Assembly: GCF_027594745.1 (NCBI RefSeq)
Contig: NZ_CP110854.1
Location: 3,489,501 to 3,553,500, forward strand
Reading direction: 5' to 3'
From: Saprospira grandis
GTDB taxonomy: Bacteria > Bacteroidota > Bacteroidia > Chitinophagales > Saprospiraceae
DNA length: 64,000 nucleotides
Shown here: positions 25,086-33,716 of the stretch, piece after piece
Layout of the letters: each line of letters begins with the position of its first letter
Position numbering within the stretch: the stretch's first letter is position 1
Position numbers and translations under genes: made by a program
The notes under the pieces: model-generated
Told to the model about the DNA's origin: nothing
The model's database searches: none
What the model saw: the letters and a program-made list of their open reading frames with translations, nothing else

Positions 25086-26525
25086 TTAGCTGCCAATGAG
25101 CATACCCGCAATAGTAGCCGTTAGAAAACAAGCAATTGTTCCCCCAATTAAGGCCTTAACGCCAAAGGTAGAAAGCTCTTTGCGGCGAGCCGGAGCAATA
25201 GCGCCAATTCCCCCAATCTGAATACCAATAGAGGCAAAGTTGGCAAAACCACAAAGGGCGTAAGTGACAATAATTTTAGATTTCTCACTGATAATATGCT
25301 CCACTTTGGGAATATCGGCATAGGCGACAAACTCATTCAGAATCGTCTTTTTACCCAACAACTGCCCAATAACTACCATATCCTCTGAAGGGGTGCCCAA
25401 AAGCCAGGCAATAGGAGAGAGCAAAAGCCCCAACATATACTCCAAATTGAAGCCCGTAAAACGGCCAGCCGTGCTTTTTTCAATGTACATATTAAGCGTG
25501 ATGCCCTGTACATCAAAGGCTTTTCCAGCTACTTCTGGATTATTTTCCTCCATCAATAACCAATTGGCCGCCTCGGCATTCCAACGTAAAACGGTATTGG
25601 CTGGTAGGTCATTTCCGCCAAAAAACTGAAAGCTTCCGCTGTCTGCAGACCAAGCAATCAACTCGCCAACAGTGCCACTAACCATGCTGTTGAGCAAGGC
25701 CATGAGGGCCGTAAAAACAAGCAACATGGCCCCTACATTAACCGCCAAACGCAGACCGTCTGTGGTGCCCTTAAAAATAGCATCGAGTAGGTTGTCACCC
25801 ACCTGCTCTCTAGGAATAGTAATCGTTCTGTTGATGTCTTCCGAGGTTTCTGGATAAAGCATTTTGGCCGCCAAAATAGCCGCCGGTGCCGACATGATCG
25901 AGGCCGTGAGCAAATGCGTGGCAAATTCCTGACGAGCCACCGGATCATCGCCGCCCAAAAAGCCAATATAAGCCGCAAGTACACCCCCGGCAATGGTCGA
26001 CATCCCGCCAACCATTAAGCACATAAGCTCCGATTTCGACATTTTGTCCAAATAAGGCTTGATAATCAAAGGCGCCTCGGTTTGCCCAATGAACACATTA
26101 GCCGCAGCCGCCAAACTCTCGGCCCCCGTCAAGCGCATGACTTTGCTCATCCCCCAAGCCAAAACATAGATAATGGCCTGCAAAATGCCCAGATAATAGA
26201 GAATAGCCGAAAGGGCCGAGAAGAAAATAATAGTGGGCAATACCTTTACCGCAAAGATATAACCCACCGACTGTGTATCAAGCAAGCCCCCAAATACTAA
26301 GGCCGCTCCCTCATCCGTAAACTCAATGACCATCACAAAAAAACCAGAGAGAAAGTCGAAAATACTCCGAACTTCATCCACATACATAATGAGGGCCCCT
26401 AGTGTAATCTGAGAGACGAGAGCGACGCCCACTAGCCGCCAATCAATCGCTTTGCGGTTGTTGGATGCCAAAAATAGAATGAGTAATAAGACCGAAATCC
26501 CCAAAAGGCCTCTTAAAATATCCAT
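25086..26525 (-). CDS. Concentrative nucleoside transporter (NupC/CNT family)
   Basis: A 479-residue multi-pass inner-membrane symporter that imports nucleosides with sodium or protons. CNT hallmarks are visible: GGLLDTQSVGYIFAVKVLPTIIFFSALSAILYYLGI, then ANVFIGQTEAPLIIKPYL and MVGGMSTIAGGVLAAYI, and GFANFASIGIQIGGIGAIAP near the C-terminus. It is longer than the roughly 400-residue bacterial norm because of a hydrophilic insert at about residues 290-365. The gene stands alone; composite element C lies downstream of its stop. Confidence 0.92.
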   Translation of the reverse strand: MDILRGLLGISVLLLILFLASNNRKAIDWRLVGVALVSQITLGALIMYVDEVRSIFDFLSGFFVMVIEFTDEGAALVFGGLLDTQSVGYIFAVKVLPTIIFFSALSAILYYLGILQAIIYVLAWGMSKVMRLTGAESLAAAANVFIGQTEAPLIIKPYLDKMSKSELMCLMVGGMSTIAGGVLAAYIGFLGGDDPVARQEFATHLLTASIMSAPAAILAAKMLYPETSEDINRTITIPREQVGDNLLDAIFKGTTDGLRLAVNVGAMLLVFTALMALLNSMVSGTVGELIAWSADSGSFQFFGGNDLPANTVLRWNAEAANWLLMEENNPEVAGKAFDVQGITLNMYIEKSTAGRFTGFNLEYMLGLLLSPIAWLLGTPSEDMVVIGQLLGKKTILNEFVAYADIPKVEHIISEKSKIIVTYALCGFANFASIGIQIGGIGAIAPARRKELSTFGVKALIGGTIACFLTATIAGMLIGS

Positions 26526-26582
26526 GTTGCTTTGACTCTAAAAGAGGGAAATCCCTCCTGTGAATGTAAATAAAATGTAAAA

Positions 26583-26617
26583 GCCTCTAATTTATTATTA
26601 TTCAATAAATTAGAGGC
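26583..26617 (-). terminator. Terminator after DAHP synthase gene
   Basis: A 14-bp perfect stem (GCCTCTAATTTATT and its complement) with a seven-base loop lies between the end of the DAHP synthase gene and the start of the nucleoside transporter. On the minus strand it is followed by CTTTTAC. Confidence 0.7.
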
Positions 26618-26736
26618 AATTTAATTAGTCCCCTAATCAACTAGTTAACATTGGCTTAACCCTTTGTTAAAAGTTGTTCGGAAAATAGGAAACTATCATA
26701 AAAGCAACAAAAAAACAGCTGTAAAACAATGCGCCT

Positions 26737-27858
26737 TTAAGCTTTTTGCAAGCGGTCCAAAATTCGACTGCTGGCAAAAACAGCCTCTTGCTGGCGTATG
26801 GATTCCTGATGAATGGCCTGAATTAACAAACTGATGAATTCTTGGGCCAGTTGCAAATCCTGCGCCTGCCCACAACGATCTTTGTAAATCTCGGCCCAAC
26901 GCTCCAATTGCAAAATGCTAATTTGCTTCTCATATTTGTATTCCCCAATCTGCCGAACAAGCTGCATCCGCCTAGCCAAAACCTTCAATAACTGATGGTC
27001 CAAATAATCAATTTCTTTGCGCAGTTCGTTCAAATGGCAAAGGAAATCAGGATCAGAAGATGCCGCTCGCAAGGGCTCTAAGTTCCCTAAAAGTTCCTCC
27101 AAATCTGCCGCATTAACTTGCTGGGCCGCATCACTCCAAGCTTGCTCGGGCTGGCAGTGACTCTCAATCATCAAGCCATCAAAGTTCAAATAAAGGGCCT
27201 GCTGGGCCAATTCGCCCAGTAATTCTCGCTTGCCCGCAATATGACTAGGGTCCCCAATCAATTCCAAATTGGGCCACTGCCGCTTCAACTCAATCGGCAA
27301 TTCCCAAATGGGCGCATTGCGGTAACGCTGCTCCCCATAAACCGAAAATCCCCGATGAATAGCCGCTATTTTTCGAATCCCCTGCTGGTAAAAACGCTCA
27401 ATCGCTCCCATCCAAAGCTTTAAATCTGGATTGATCGGATTTTTGACCATCACCGGCACATCTTTGCCCGCCAAGGCCTCGGCCAAGGCTTGCACGGCAA
27501 AAGGATTGACGCTGGTCCGCGCCCCAATCCATAAAATATCTATCCCAGCCGCCAAGGCCAATTCTACATGCTCCGGCTGCGCCACTTCCACACAAATCGG
27601 CAATCCCGTCAATTCCTTGGCCTTTTGCAACCAGACTAAACCCTCTTTTCCCACCCCCTCAAAGGAGTTGGGCCGCGTTCTAGGCTTCCAAATTCCCGCC
27701 CGCAAAATATGTACCTGCCCAGTTTGCGCCAGCTCCAAACAACTGCGCAATAACTGCTCTTCGGTCTCGGCACTACAAGGGCCCGATATCAAAATCGGCT
27801 GCTCTTCCGCAATCGCCTCCAATCCAATTCCCCAATCTCTTATCTGTATAAAATCCAT
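26737..27858 (-). CDS. Bifunctional DAHP synthase / chorismate mutase (type II)
   Basis: A 373-residue fusion. Residues 1 to about 262 are a KDPG-aldolase-like class I DAHP synthase (LISGPCSAET, RAGIWKPRTRPNSFEG, KNPINPDLKLWMGA, IGDPSHIAGKR), which condenses phosphoenolpyruvate and erythrose-4-phosphate as the first shikimate step. Residues about 275-365 are an AroQ chorismate mutase (LNELRKEIDYLDHQLLKVLARRMQLVRQIGEYK), which makes prephenate for Phe/Tyr. This fusion is typical of Bacteroidota, where the mutase domain also mediates feedback control. It stands alone here. Confidence 0.93.
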   Translation of the reverse strand: MDFIQIRDWGIGLEAIAEEQPILISGPCSAETEEQLLRSCLELAQTGQVHILRAGIWKPRTRPNSFEGVGKEGLVWLQKAKELTGLPICVEVAQPEHVELALAAGIDILWIGARTSVNPFAVQALAEALAGKDVPVMVKNPINPDLKLWMGAIERFYQQGIRKIAAIHRGFSVYGEQRYRNAPIWELPIELKRQWPNLELIGDPSHIAGKRELLGELAQQALYLNFDGLMIESHCQPEQAWSDAAQQVNAADLEELLGNLEPLRAASSDPDFLCHLNELRKEIDYLDHQLLKVLARRMQLVRQIGEYKYEKQISILQLERWAEIYKDRCGQAQDLQLAQEFISLLIQAIHQESIRQQEAVFASSRILDRLQKA

Positions 27859-27997
27859 AGTTCTCAGTTTAAAATCCGCTGCTTTTCTTCTTTAACGTTC
27901 TGCTCAGCTGCAAGTTTCAATTTTTATTGAAAGTAGTGAAACTTTAAATTTTTTTCCCCTTTCTCCAAGCTTTTTCCAATTTTTTTAAGGATTTTTA

Positions 27998-28156
27998 GGG
28001 GCTGCCCCTTCCTGCGGTCGGGTCGGGCTGTCTCGCAGCTCGCTGATCGCTCGGCCCTGCAGCGCTTCGCGCTTTGGTCTGGCCTGCGGCCACTGCTGCC
28101 CATCCCTCAGCCGCGTCGCTTCGCTCCTTTGCGGCGGCTTCGCCGCCTGTAGGAAG
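27998..28156 (+). repeat. GC-rich intergenic element, copy 7
   Basis: Head GGGGCTGCCCC, GCTCGGCCC block, variable stem AGCGC-TTC-GCGCT, then GGTCTG with GGCC-TGC-GGCC. The tail CCATCCCTCAGCCGCG leads to GGCGGC-TTC-GCCGCC. It lies between the divergent DAHP synthase and cyclase genes; no other feature seen in 27859-28185. Confidence 0.85.
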
Positions 28157-28185
28157 CCCACAAAACTAGAAAAAAGAAACCGATA

Positions 28186-28950
28186 ATGATTGCTAAAATA
28201 GAACATCCCGAAAAAGGATCGCTAAAGATAGATTTTCAGTTTTTTTACGATTTGGCCCGCCCACTTTCGGCCTCAGCCCAAAATCCCCGCGCCTGGCATT
28301 GTGGCTGGCCCGAAATGGAGCCGGTTAGGGCCGGTAGTTTTGTGGGCTCGGTCAAAATGGGCAGCTCGGTCAATTTTTTTAATGTCTCTTTTAATCCCCA
28401 CGGCCATGGCACCCATACCGAATGCCTGGGCCACATTTCGGCAGAACAGCACAGCCTCCGAACTTGTTTAACTAATTTTAATGGCTGGGCCCGCCTGCAT
28501 TCTTTTTTGCCCAATCCCAAAAATGGCCAATGGCAAATTACTGCCGACCAACTAGTCCCCAAACTGGAAAATTGGCCCAGCAATACCGCCCTCATTATCC
28601 GTACCCTCCCCAATGAGGAAGAAAAAATTAGCCGAAATTATTCAGGTAGCCATCCCGTCTTTATCGAAGAGGAGGCTATGCTGCTTATCCGCCAAGCCAA
28701 TATTCCTCACCTCCTCATTGATACCCCCTCTGTAGATCCAGAAGAGGATGGAGGCGCCCTTTTGGCCCATAAAGCCTTCTGGAATTATCCCGATGCACCC
28801 CGCTTTGGGGCCAGCATCACCGAGTTAATCTATGTGCCCAATGCCGCCCCCGATGGCGATTATTGGCTGCAACTGGGGGTGCCCGCCTTCGAGCTAGATG
28901 CCGCCCCCTCTCGCCCCCTTATTTATCCCGTCTTGAACGAGGACCAATAA
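28186..28950 (+). CDS. Cyclase family protein (kynurenine formamidase-like)
   Basis: A 254-residue metal-dependent hydrolase of the cyclase/KynB superfamily. The metal-binding region HGHGTHTECLGH (residues 72-83) aligns with the family motif HxGTHxDxPxH, but Glu79 replaces the usual Asp and Leu81 the usual Pro. LLIDTPSVDPEEDGGALLAHKAFW provides the second family region. Members hydrolyse N-formylkynurenine or related amides and lactones; the substrate here is unknown. No tryptophan-catabolism gene is adjacent. Confidence 0.82.
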   Translation: MIAKIEHPEKGSLKIDFQFFYDLARPLSASAQNPRAWHCGWPEMEPVRAGSFVGSVKMGSSVNFFNVSFNPHGHGTHTECLGHISAEQHSLRTCLTNFNGWARLHSFLPNPKNGQWQITADQLVPKLENWPSNTALIIRTLPNEEEKISRNYSGSHPVFIEEEAMLLIRQANIPHLLIDTPSVDPEEDGGALLAHKAFWNYPDAPRFGASITELIYVPNAAPDGDYWLQLGVPAFELDAAPSRPLIYPVLNEDQ

Positions 28951-28954
28951 AAAA

Positions 28955-28985
28955 ATGGCTGTCGATTTTTCGACAGCCATTTTTA
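28955..28985. terminator. Bidirectional terminator
   Basis: Perfect ten-base stem ATGGCTGTCG/CGACAGCCAT with a six-base loop, preceded by As and followed by Ts, between two convergent genes. Confidence 0.85.
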
Positions 28986-28986
28986 C

Positions 28987-29727
28987 TTATTCTCGGACAA
29001 TTTCCGCATCTCGCAGCAAATAGGCCATTTTTAAGAAGTCAAATTCATTCAGTTCTAAGCGCCCCCGAATTTTAACCTTGCCCTGACTGTAAGGAATAGG
29101 CGATTTTGGATAAACCTCCATCACAGATTCTGGTCCAGCCCCCTTGCAAAAGAAACAACTGGCGGTGGGAAAGGCCGAAAGCATAAACATCGTCCCATCA
29201 TCTCCAGGGCCCATAGCTTGGGCCACAATATCATGCGGAATAATAAAGCCCTCTATTTCTATAATCTGTTGGTCATAGGCCCGAATGGCTTTGGTAAACA
29301 GCGGTTGCATAATCACTTCTTCCAAACTTTGGTCCAGCCCCAAATCAAAATCTAGTTCCAGAAAAATATCCCAAAGTCCACCCGCCGATTGCTGGGCCGC
29401 TCCACCTTGAATCTCAAACATATTTTCAGGCTCTTCAAAAGCGGAAAAATCATCCTCTTCATAGCCATCGGCATACATCACAATACTGCCATCATCTTGG
29501 CGCTCTGCCTCCAAGTCGGTTTTGCGCAAGCTGGGCCGCCGAGGATCTACATAATCGGCATCTCGCTTTTTTTCTCCTCCTCGATTTTCATTGAGCTGTT
29601 GACTAACGGTCGTTTCGGCTAGAGGGGCCGTTTCTTGGGCCATGCCCAAAAAATCAGGTCGAATAAAGAGGATGCTAAGGCCTACCGTAAGCAGGCCCGT
29701 AGCGGTCCAAAGTATTGTTTTTGACAT
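28987..29727 (-). CDS. Membrane-anchored DUF3299-like protein
   Basis: A 246-residue protein with an N-terminal signal anchor (about residues 5-24), an acidic low-complexity region (about 40-110), and a C-terminal domain. That domain reads IIEIEGFIIPHDIV, then MLSAFPTASCFFCKGAGPESVMEVY and KVKIRGRLELNEFDF. The layout resembles DUF3299, a periplasmic domain linked with metal or lipoprotein systems, with FFCKGAGPE in place of the more usual CIHVPPPP. The Cys pair in SCFFC is notable. Function unknown. It starts 12 bases upstream of a possible promoter gap before fmt. Confidence 0.55.
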   Translation of the reverse strand: MSKTILWTATGLLTVGLSILFIRPDFLGMAQETAPLAETTVSQQLNENRGGEKKRDADYVDPRRPSLRKTDLEAERQDDGSIVMYADGYEEDDFSAFEEPENMFEIQGGAAQQSAGGLWDIFLELDFDLGLDQSLEEVIMQPLFTKAIRAYDQQIIEIEGFIIPHDIVAQAMGPGDDGTMFMLSAFPTASCFFCKGAGPESVMEVYPKSPIPYSQGKVKIRGRLELNEFDFLKMAYLLRDAEIVRE

Positions 29728-29776
29728 ATTGCTTTTTTTTATGCGTTCAAATCAATGATTGGGCGCAAAGCGAACT

Positions 29777-30715
29777 TTAGTCGAGCTCATCGACTTTGCT
29801 AGCGCTCAGTTCCTGCCCATTGAGGAAGGTTTGCACATCCATGCGTTTGCGTTTTTCGGCTTGCAGCTCTAAAATATCGAGCCAAGCGCCTTGGGCGGCA
29901 ATCCGCAAAAACTTCTTGCCATCGGTCCAGATGCTGCCAGGGCTAGCATTTTGTTCTGCAAAGATGATTTGACTGCGGTAAATCTTAAGTTTTTTGCCCC
30001 CCACTTTGGTCCATGCAACAGGGTAGGGGCTAAGGCCACGAATAAAGTCAAAGACTTTTTGGGGCCCTTGCTGAAAGTTAATCTGGCAATCTTGATGAAA
30101 GATTTTGGGCGCATGACAAACTTCTGTCTCTGCCTGCGGCTGCGTTTGATAATCGCCAGTTTTGAGGAGGCGGACCGAGCGCAGCACCAAATCGCCCCCA
30201 GCAATCATTAGGCGGTCGTGTAGCTCGCCTACGGTTTCGGCTGGACCAATAGGGGTCTTATATTGTAACAACAGTTCTCCAGTATCAATTTCATGTTGGA
30301 GCAAAAAGGTAGTCAGACCCGTTTCTTTTTCTCCGTTAATCACGGCCCAGTTGAGGGGGGCGGCCCCTCTGTATTTGGGCAAAAGAGAACCATGTAGGTT
30401 CATACTTCCCAATTTAGGCATATCCCAAACCATTTTGGGCAACATCTTAAAGGCGACCACTACTTGTAGGTCCGCCTTATAGCTGCGGAGCTCCTCCAGA
30501 AAGTCGGGATTTCTGAATTTTTCGGGTTGTAGGACGGGAATATTTTGGCTTTGGGCGTATTTCTTCACCGCCGATTGCAGCAGGGTTTTATTGCCTCTGC
30601 CGCCCCATTTATCGGTGCTCGTCACAACGGCAACTACCTCCAAATCGGGGGCTTCAACTAAGGCTTGTAGGCTAGGAACTGCAAAATCGGGGGTGCCCAT
30701 GAATATAATGCGCAT
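29777..30715 (-). CDS. fmt: Methionyl-tRNA formyltransferase
   Basis: A 312-residue enzyme that formylates initiator Met-tRNA using 10-formyl-tetrahydrofolate. The catalytic triad matches the family exactly: Asn106, His108 (MNLHGSLLPKYRGAAP) and Asp144 (HEIDTGELL). The N-terminal MRIIFMGTPDFAVPSL and C-terminal tRNA-binding OB-like domain are complete. The usual partner def is not adjacent. Confidence 0.97.
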   Translation of the reverse strand: MRIIFMGTPDFAVPSLQALVEAPDLEVVAVVTSTDKWGGRGNKTLLQSAVKKYAQSQNIPVLQPEKFRNPDFLEELRSYKADLQVVVAFKMLPKMVWDMPKLGSMNLHGSLLPKYRGAAPLNWAVINGEKETGLTTFLLQHEIDTGELLLQYKTPIGPAETVGELHDRLMIAGGDLVLRSVRLLKTGDYQTQPQAETEVCHAPKIFHQDCQINFQQGPQKVFDFIRGLSPYPVAWTKVGGKKLKIYRSQIIFAEQNASPGSIWTDGKKFLRIAAQGAWLDILELQAEKRKRMDVQTFLNGQELSASKVDELD

Positions 30716-30797
30716 AAACTAAAGAATCAAATTGAAGAATTAGAGAATAGGGGGCGGCTGCTCTCCTTTAATCAAGGATGGCGGAGAAGTTAATTTC

Positions 30798-30870
30798 ATG
30801 AGGGTTTGAACCCTCATGTTATAGCTCATTGCGAAGCAATACCGCTTTTGCTGTAGGTTTCCACCTACAG
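30798..30870 (-). repeat. Triplet of short palindromes
   Basis: ATGAGGGTTTGAACCCTCAT (30798-30817), ATTGCGAAGCAAT (30828-30840) and CTGTAGGTTTCCACCTACAG (30851-30870) lead directly into a minus-oriented GC-rich arm. Same order as at 41.6 kb and reverse order at 7.8 kb. Confidence 0.85.
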
Positions 30871-31099
30871 CCTCGGCCTAGCGATGTGCAGGGGGGGCGC
30901 GAAGCGCCAGACCAAAGCCGCCAAGGGCGGCTGCAGGGCCGAGCAGACCTGCGAGCCCCGAAACGTAGCGCCGCAAGGCGAAGCCGCAGCGGAGGCCCCA
31001 AAACAACAGCGAGCTGTGGAACGACAACAAAACCTTTAGGTTGCAGTTCGACGACCATAGGGAGTAAACGTAGCGCCCGCCGAAGGCGGGAGGCCCCAA
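30871..31099 (-). repeat. GC-rich intergenic element, copy 8, with duplicated end
   Basis: Minus-oriented arm with variable stem AGCCGCC-CTT-GGCGGCT and second stem GGCGC-TTC-GCGCC. After its normal end (GAGGCCCC and As, near 31000) about 65 bases of unrelated sequence follow. A second copy of the end segment (AACGTAGCGCCCGCC...GGAGGCCCC) then finishes eight bases before the rpe stop. Confidence 0.8.
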
Positions 31100-31107
31100 A
31101 AATCAAC

Positions 31108-31773
31108 CTAAAGGGCTAAACCGCCAATATTTTTAAGCTGCTGAATGGCTTTTTTAGGATCTGGCGCTTTGAAAACGGCGCTGCCCGCCACCAATACATC
31201 GGCCCCAGCTTGCAAGAGAACCTGGGCATTTTGCATGCCTACGCCGCCATCTACCTCGATTAGGGTGGGCAGGTTGCGGATCGTAATTTCCTCCTTGAGT
31301 TTTTTGATTTTCTCGATGCTGTGGTAGATAAACTTTTGGCCGCCAAAACCCGGATTAACCGACATAATAATGACCAAATCAATTTCTTCTAGTACGGGAA
31401 AAAGGGCCTCGACGGGCGTATGTGGATTGATGGCCACCCCAGCTTTGGCGCCAGTAGCCTTAATCTGCTGAAGGTTGCGATGAAGATGAGGACAGGCCTC
31501 ATAATGCACTGAAATCCAATCGGCTCCAGCCTTTTGGAAGGCCTCCACATAGCGCTCGGGCTCCAACATCATCAGGTGTACATCCAAGGTTTTATCCGTT
31601 AGGCGGTTGATGGCCTCGACCAAGGGCATGCCGAAAGTGAGGTTGGGAACAAAGCGACCATCCATGACATCCAGATGGATCCAATCGGCTACAGACTCGT
31701 TGAGCAGGGCAATTTCTTCGGGCAGGCGAGCAAAGTCGCAAGCCAAAACAGAGGGGGCGATAAGGTGTTTCAT
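31108..31773 (-). CDS. rpe: Ribulose-phosphate 3-epimerase
   Basis: A 221-residue TIM-barrel epimerase of the pentose phosphate pathway. Metal and catalytic residues are visible: His33 and Asp35 (WIHLDVMDGRFVPN), His66 (LDVHLMM) and Asp175 (IEVDGGVG). The phosphate-binding SVNPGFGGQKF is also present. Full length for the family. The 3' end abuts a GC-rich element; the upstream gap to the divergent aldo/keto reductase is 113 bp and should hold both promoters. Confidence 0.96.
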   Translation of the reverse strand: MKHLIAPSVLACDFARLPEEIALLNESVADWIHLDVMDGRFVPNLTFGMPLVEAINRLTDKTLDVHLMMLEPERYVEAFQKAGADWISVHYEACPHLHRNLQQIKATGAKAGVAINPHTPVEALFPVLEEIDLVIIMSVNPGFGGQKFIYHSIEKIKKLKEEITIRNLPTLIEVDGGVGMQNAQVLLQAGADVLVAGSAVFKAPDPKKAIQQLKNIGGLAL

Positions 31774-31886
31774 GCGTAAAATTCCTAATTTAGGTCTAAG
31801 AATGGGGCAAAGGTACGGCTTTTTAAAACAAGATTGGGCCCGCCCTGTTTTTTGATTTTATTTTAATGTAATCAACACAACCACAA

Positions 31887-32870
31887 ATGGAATATCGCAG
31901 ATTAGGAAAATCGGGTTTGCAAGTTAGTGCACTCTCTTTGGGCTCATGGCTTACTTTTGGGAACCAAATTGGGGATGATGTCGCCGAAGAGTTGATGAAA
32001 ATGGCCTATGAACAGGGCGTCAACTTTTTTGATAATGCCGAAATTTACGCCAATGGGCAATCGGAGATTGTGATGGGCAATATTTTGAAGAAAATGGGCT
32101 GGCGCCGCTCTTCCTATTTGGTCTCTAGCAAAGCCTTTTTTGGCGATGGCAACAAATTGCCCAATGAAAGAGGCCTAAGCCGCAAGCATTTGGTAGAAGC
32201 CTGTGAGGCCGCCCTGAAGCGCTTGCAGGTTGATTATTTGGACCTCTTTTACTGCCATCGTCCAGATAAAGAAACGCCCATTGAAGAGACCGTTTTGGCC
32301 ATGAATACGCTGATCCAACAGGGCAAAATTTTGTATTGGGGAACCTCAGAATGGTCGGCCCAAGAAATCATGGAAGCCCATATGGTGGCCAAAGATTATC
32401 GCCTGATTGGCCCAACTATGGAGCAGCCACAATACAATATGTTTCATAGAGAAAAAGTGGAGGTAGAATATGCCCAAATTTATAAAACAGTGGGGCTGGG
32501 CACCACCATTTGGTCGCCTTTGGCCTCTGGCGTTTTGACCGATAAATACCTCAAGGAGTTTCCCGATAATACCCGCCTGAGCTTGCAGGGCATGGAGTGG
32601 CTCAAGGAGCGCTCACTAACGCCCGAACGCTTGGATAAGGTGCGTGAACTCCAAAAACTAGCCGATCAATTAGGGACCTCTGTGGCCAAATTGGCCGTGG
32701 CCTGGTGCGCCAAGAACCCCAATGTGAGTACCGTTATTTTAGGGGCTTCTAAGCCACATCATTTAGCCGAAACCTTGACCGCCTTGGAGCTTTTGCCTCA
32801 ATTTACCGAAGACCTAAACAGCCAAATTGAAGCGATCTTAGGCAATCAACCTGAGTTTCCTATGTTCTAA
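31887..32870 (+). CDS. Aldo/keto reductase (Kv-beta/YghZ-like)
   Basis: A 327-residue NADPH-dependent oxidoreductase with the complete AKR tetrad: Asp49, Tyr54 (FDNAEIYANG), Lys82 (SSKAFF) and His124 (FYCHRPD). GNILKKMGWRRSSYLVSSK and the C-terminal TVILGASKPHHLAETL place it with the voltage-gated potassium channel beta subunit-like AKRs. These reduce aldehydes or methylglyoxal in bacteria. It stands alone, with a GC-rich element 13 bases after its stop. Confidence 0.92.
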   Translation: MEYRRLGKSGLQVSALSLGSWLTFGNQIGDDVAEELMKMAYEQGVNFFDNAEIYANGQSEIVMGNILKKMGWRRSSYLVSSKAFFGDGNKLPNERGLSRKHLVEACEAALKRLQVDYLDLFYCHRPDKETPIEETVLAMNTLIQQGKILYWGTSEWSAQEIMEAHMVAKDYRLIGPTMEQPQYNMFHREKVEVEYAQIYKTVGLGTTIWSPLASGVLTDKYLKEFPDNTRLSLQGMEWLKERSLTPERLDKVRELQKLADQLGTSVAKLAVAWCAKNPNVSTVILGASKPHHLAETLTALELLPQFTEDLNSQIEAILGNQPEFPMF

Positions 32871-32883
32871 AATCTAGCTGATT

Positions 32884-33020
32884 TGGGGCTGCCCCTCGCT
32901 GCGCTCGGGTCGGGCTATGCGGCAGCTCGCTATTCGCTCGGCCCTTCAGCGCTGCGCGCTTCGGTCTGGCCTGCGGCCACTGCCTACTATCCCTCAGCCT
33001 GCGGGGGCGAAGCCCCCTGC
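32884..33020 (+). repeat. GC-rich intergenic element, copy 9
   Basis: Head GGGGCTGCCCC, CTCGGCCC, variable stem AGCGC-TGC-GCGCT, GGTCTG and GGCC-TGC-GGCC. Tail CTATCCCTCAGCC with GGGGGC-GAA-GCCCCC. Confidence 0.85.
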
Positions 33021-33105
33021 TAAACCTAAAAAACTAGATTAGGCCCTCCTTTTTGCGGGAGTTCATTATCTTTGCGATCATTCTAGGAAATAAATACTAC
33101 AATAT

Positions 33106-33714
33106 ATGTCATCATTCAGTCAGTCAGCCAACAAAATCTTTGATGAGGTGGTCGCTTTTTACCATGTTTTGGACCAAGTGGACCAAGAAGGAAAAAACCC
33201 CTATGCTACCGATACTATCGACTATTTACTCTACCAAAAAAACTGGATCGATAGCGTTCAGTGGCATGTAGAGGACCTTATTCGCGAGCCTGAAATTGAG
33301 CCCAGTTTGGCCCTGAGCTACAAACGCCGTATCGATGCCCTTAATCAAGAGCGCACCGATACCGTAGAACGCATTGATGATTATTTCTTGGCCAAATTTG
33401 CAGCGGTGCCCGCCAAAAGCAATCGCCTAAATACCGAAAGTCCCGCTTGGGCCATCGATCGCCTGTCTATTTTGGCCCTAAAAATCTACCACATGGCTAT
33501 CGAAGCCGAGCGAGTAGATACGCCTATAGACCAGCAAGCTCGCTGTAAGCAAAAATTAGCCATCCTGCTCGAACAAAGAGAAGATCTCTCTACCGCTATC
33601 GATCAGCTATTAGAAGAATTGGCCCAAGGCGAAAAACAAATGAAGGTCTACCGCCAAATGAAAATGTATAACGATCCACAGCTCAACCCTGTGCTCTACC
33701 AGAAAAAGGCCTAA
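33106..33714 (+). CDS. DUF4254 protein
   Basis: A 202-residue mostly helical cytoplasmic protein of the DUF4254 family, recognised by NPYATDTIDYLLYQKNWIDSVQWHVEDLIREP near the N-terminus and SPAWAIDRLSILALKIYHM later. The family occurs mainly in Bacteroidota next to glycosyltransferase family 9 genes, as here: the GT9 gene starts two bases after its stop. Function is unproven; a role in lipopolysaccharide assembly with the GT9 enzyme is inferred. ATG 33106 gives the family start. Confidence 0.85.
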   Translation: MSSFSQSANKIFDEVVAFYHVLDQVDQEGKNPYATDTIDYLLYQKNWIDSVQWHVEDLIREPEIEPSLALSYKRRIDALNQERTDTVERIDDYFLAKFAAVPAKSNRLNTESPAWAIDRLSILALKIYHMAIEAERVDTPIDQQARCKQKLAILLEQREDLSTAIDQLLEELAQGEKQMKVYRQMKMYNDPQLNPVLYQKKA

Positions 33715-33716
33715 TT

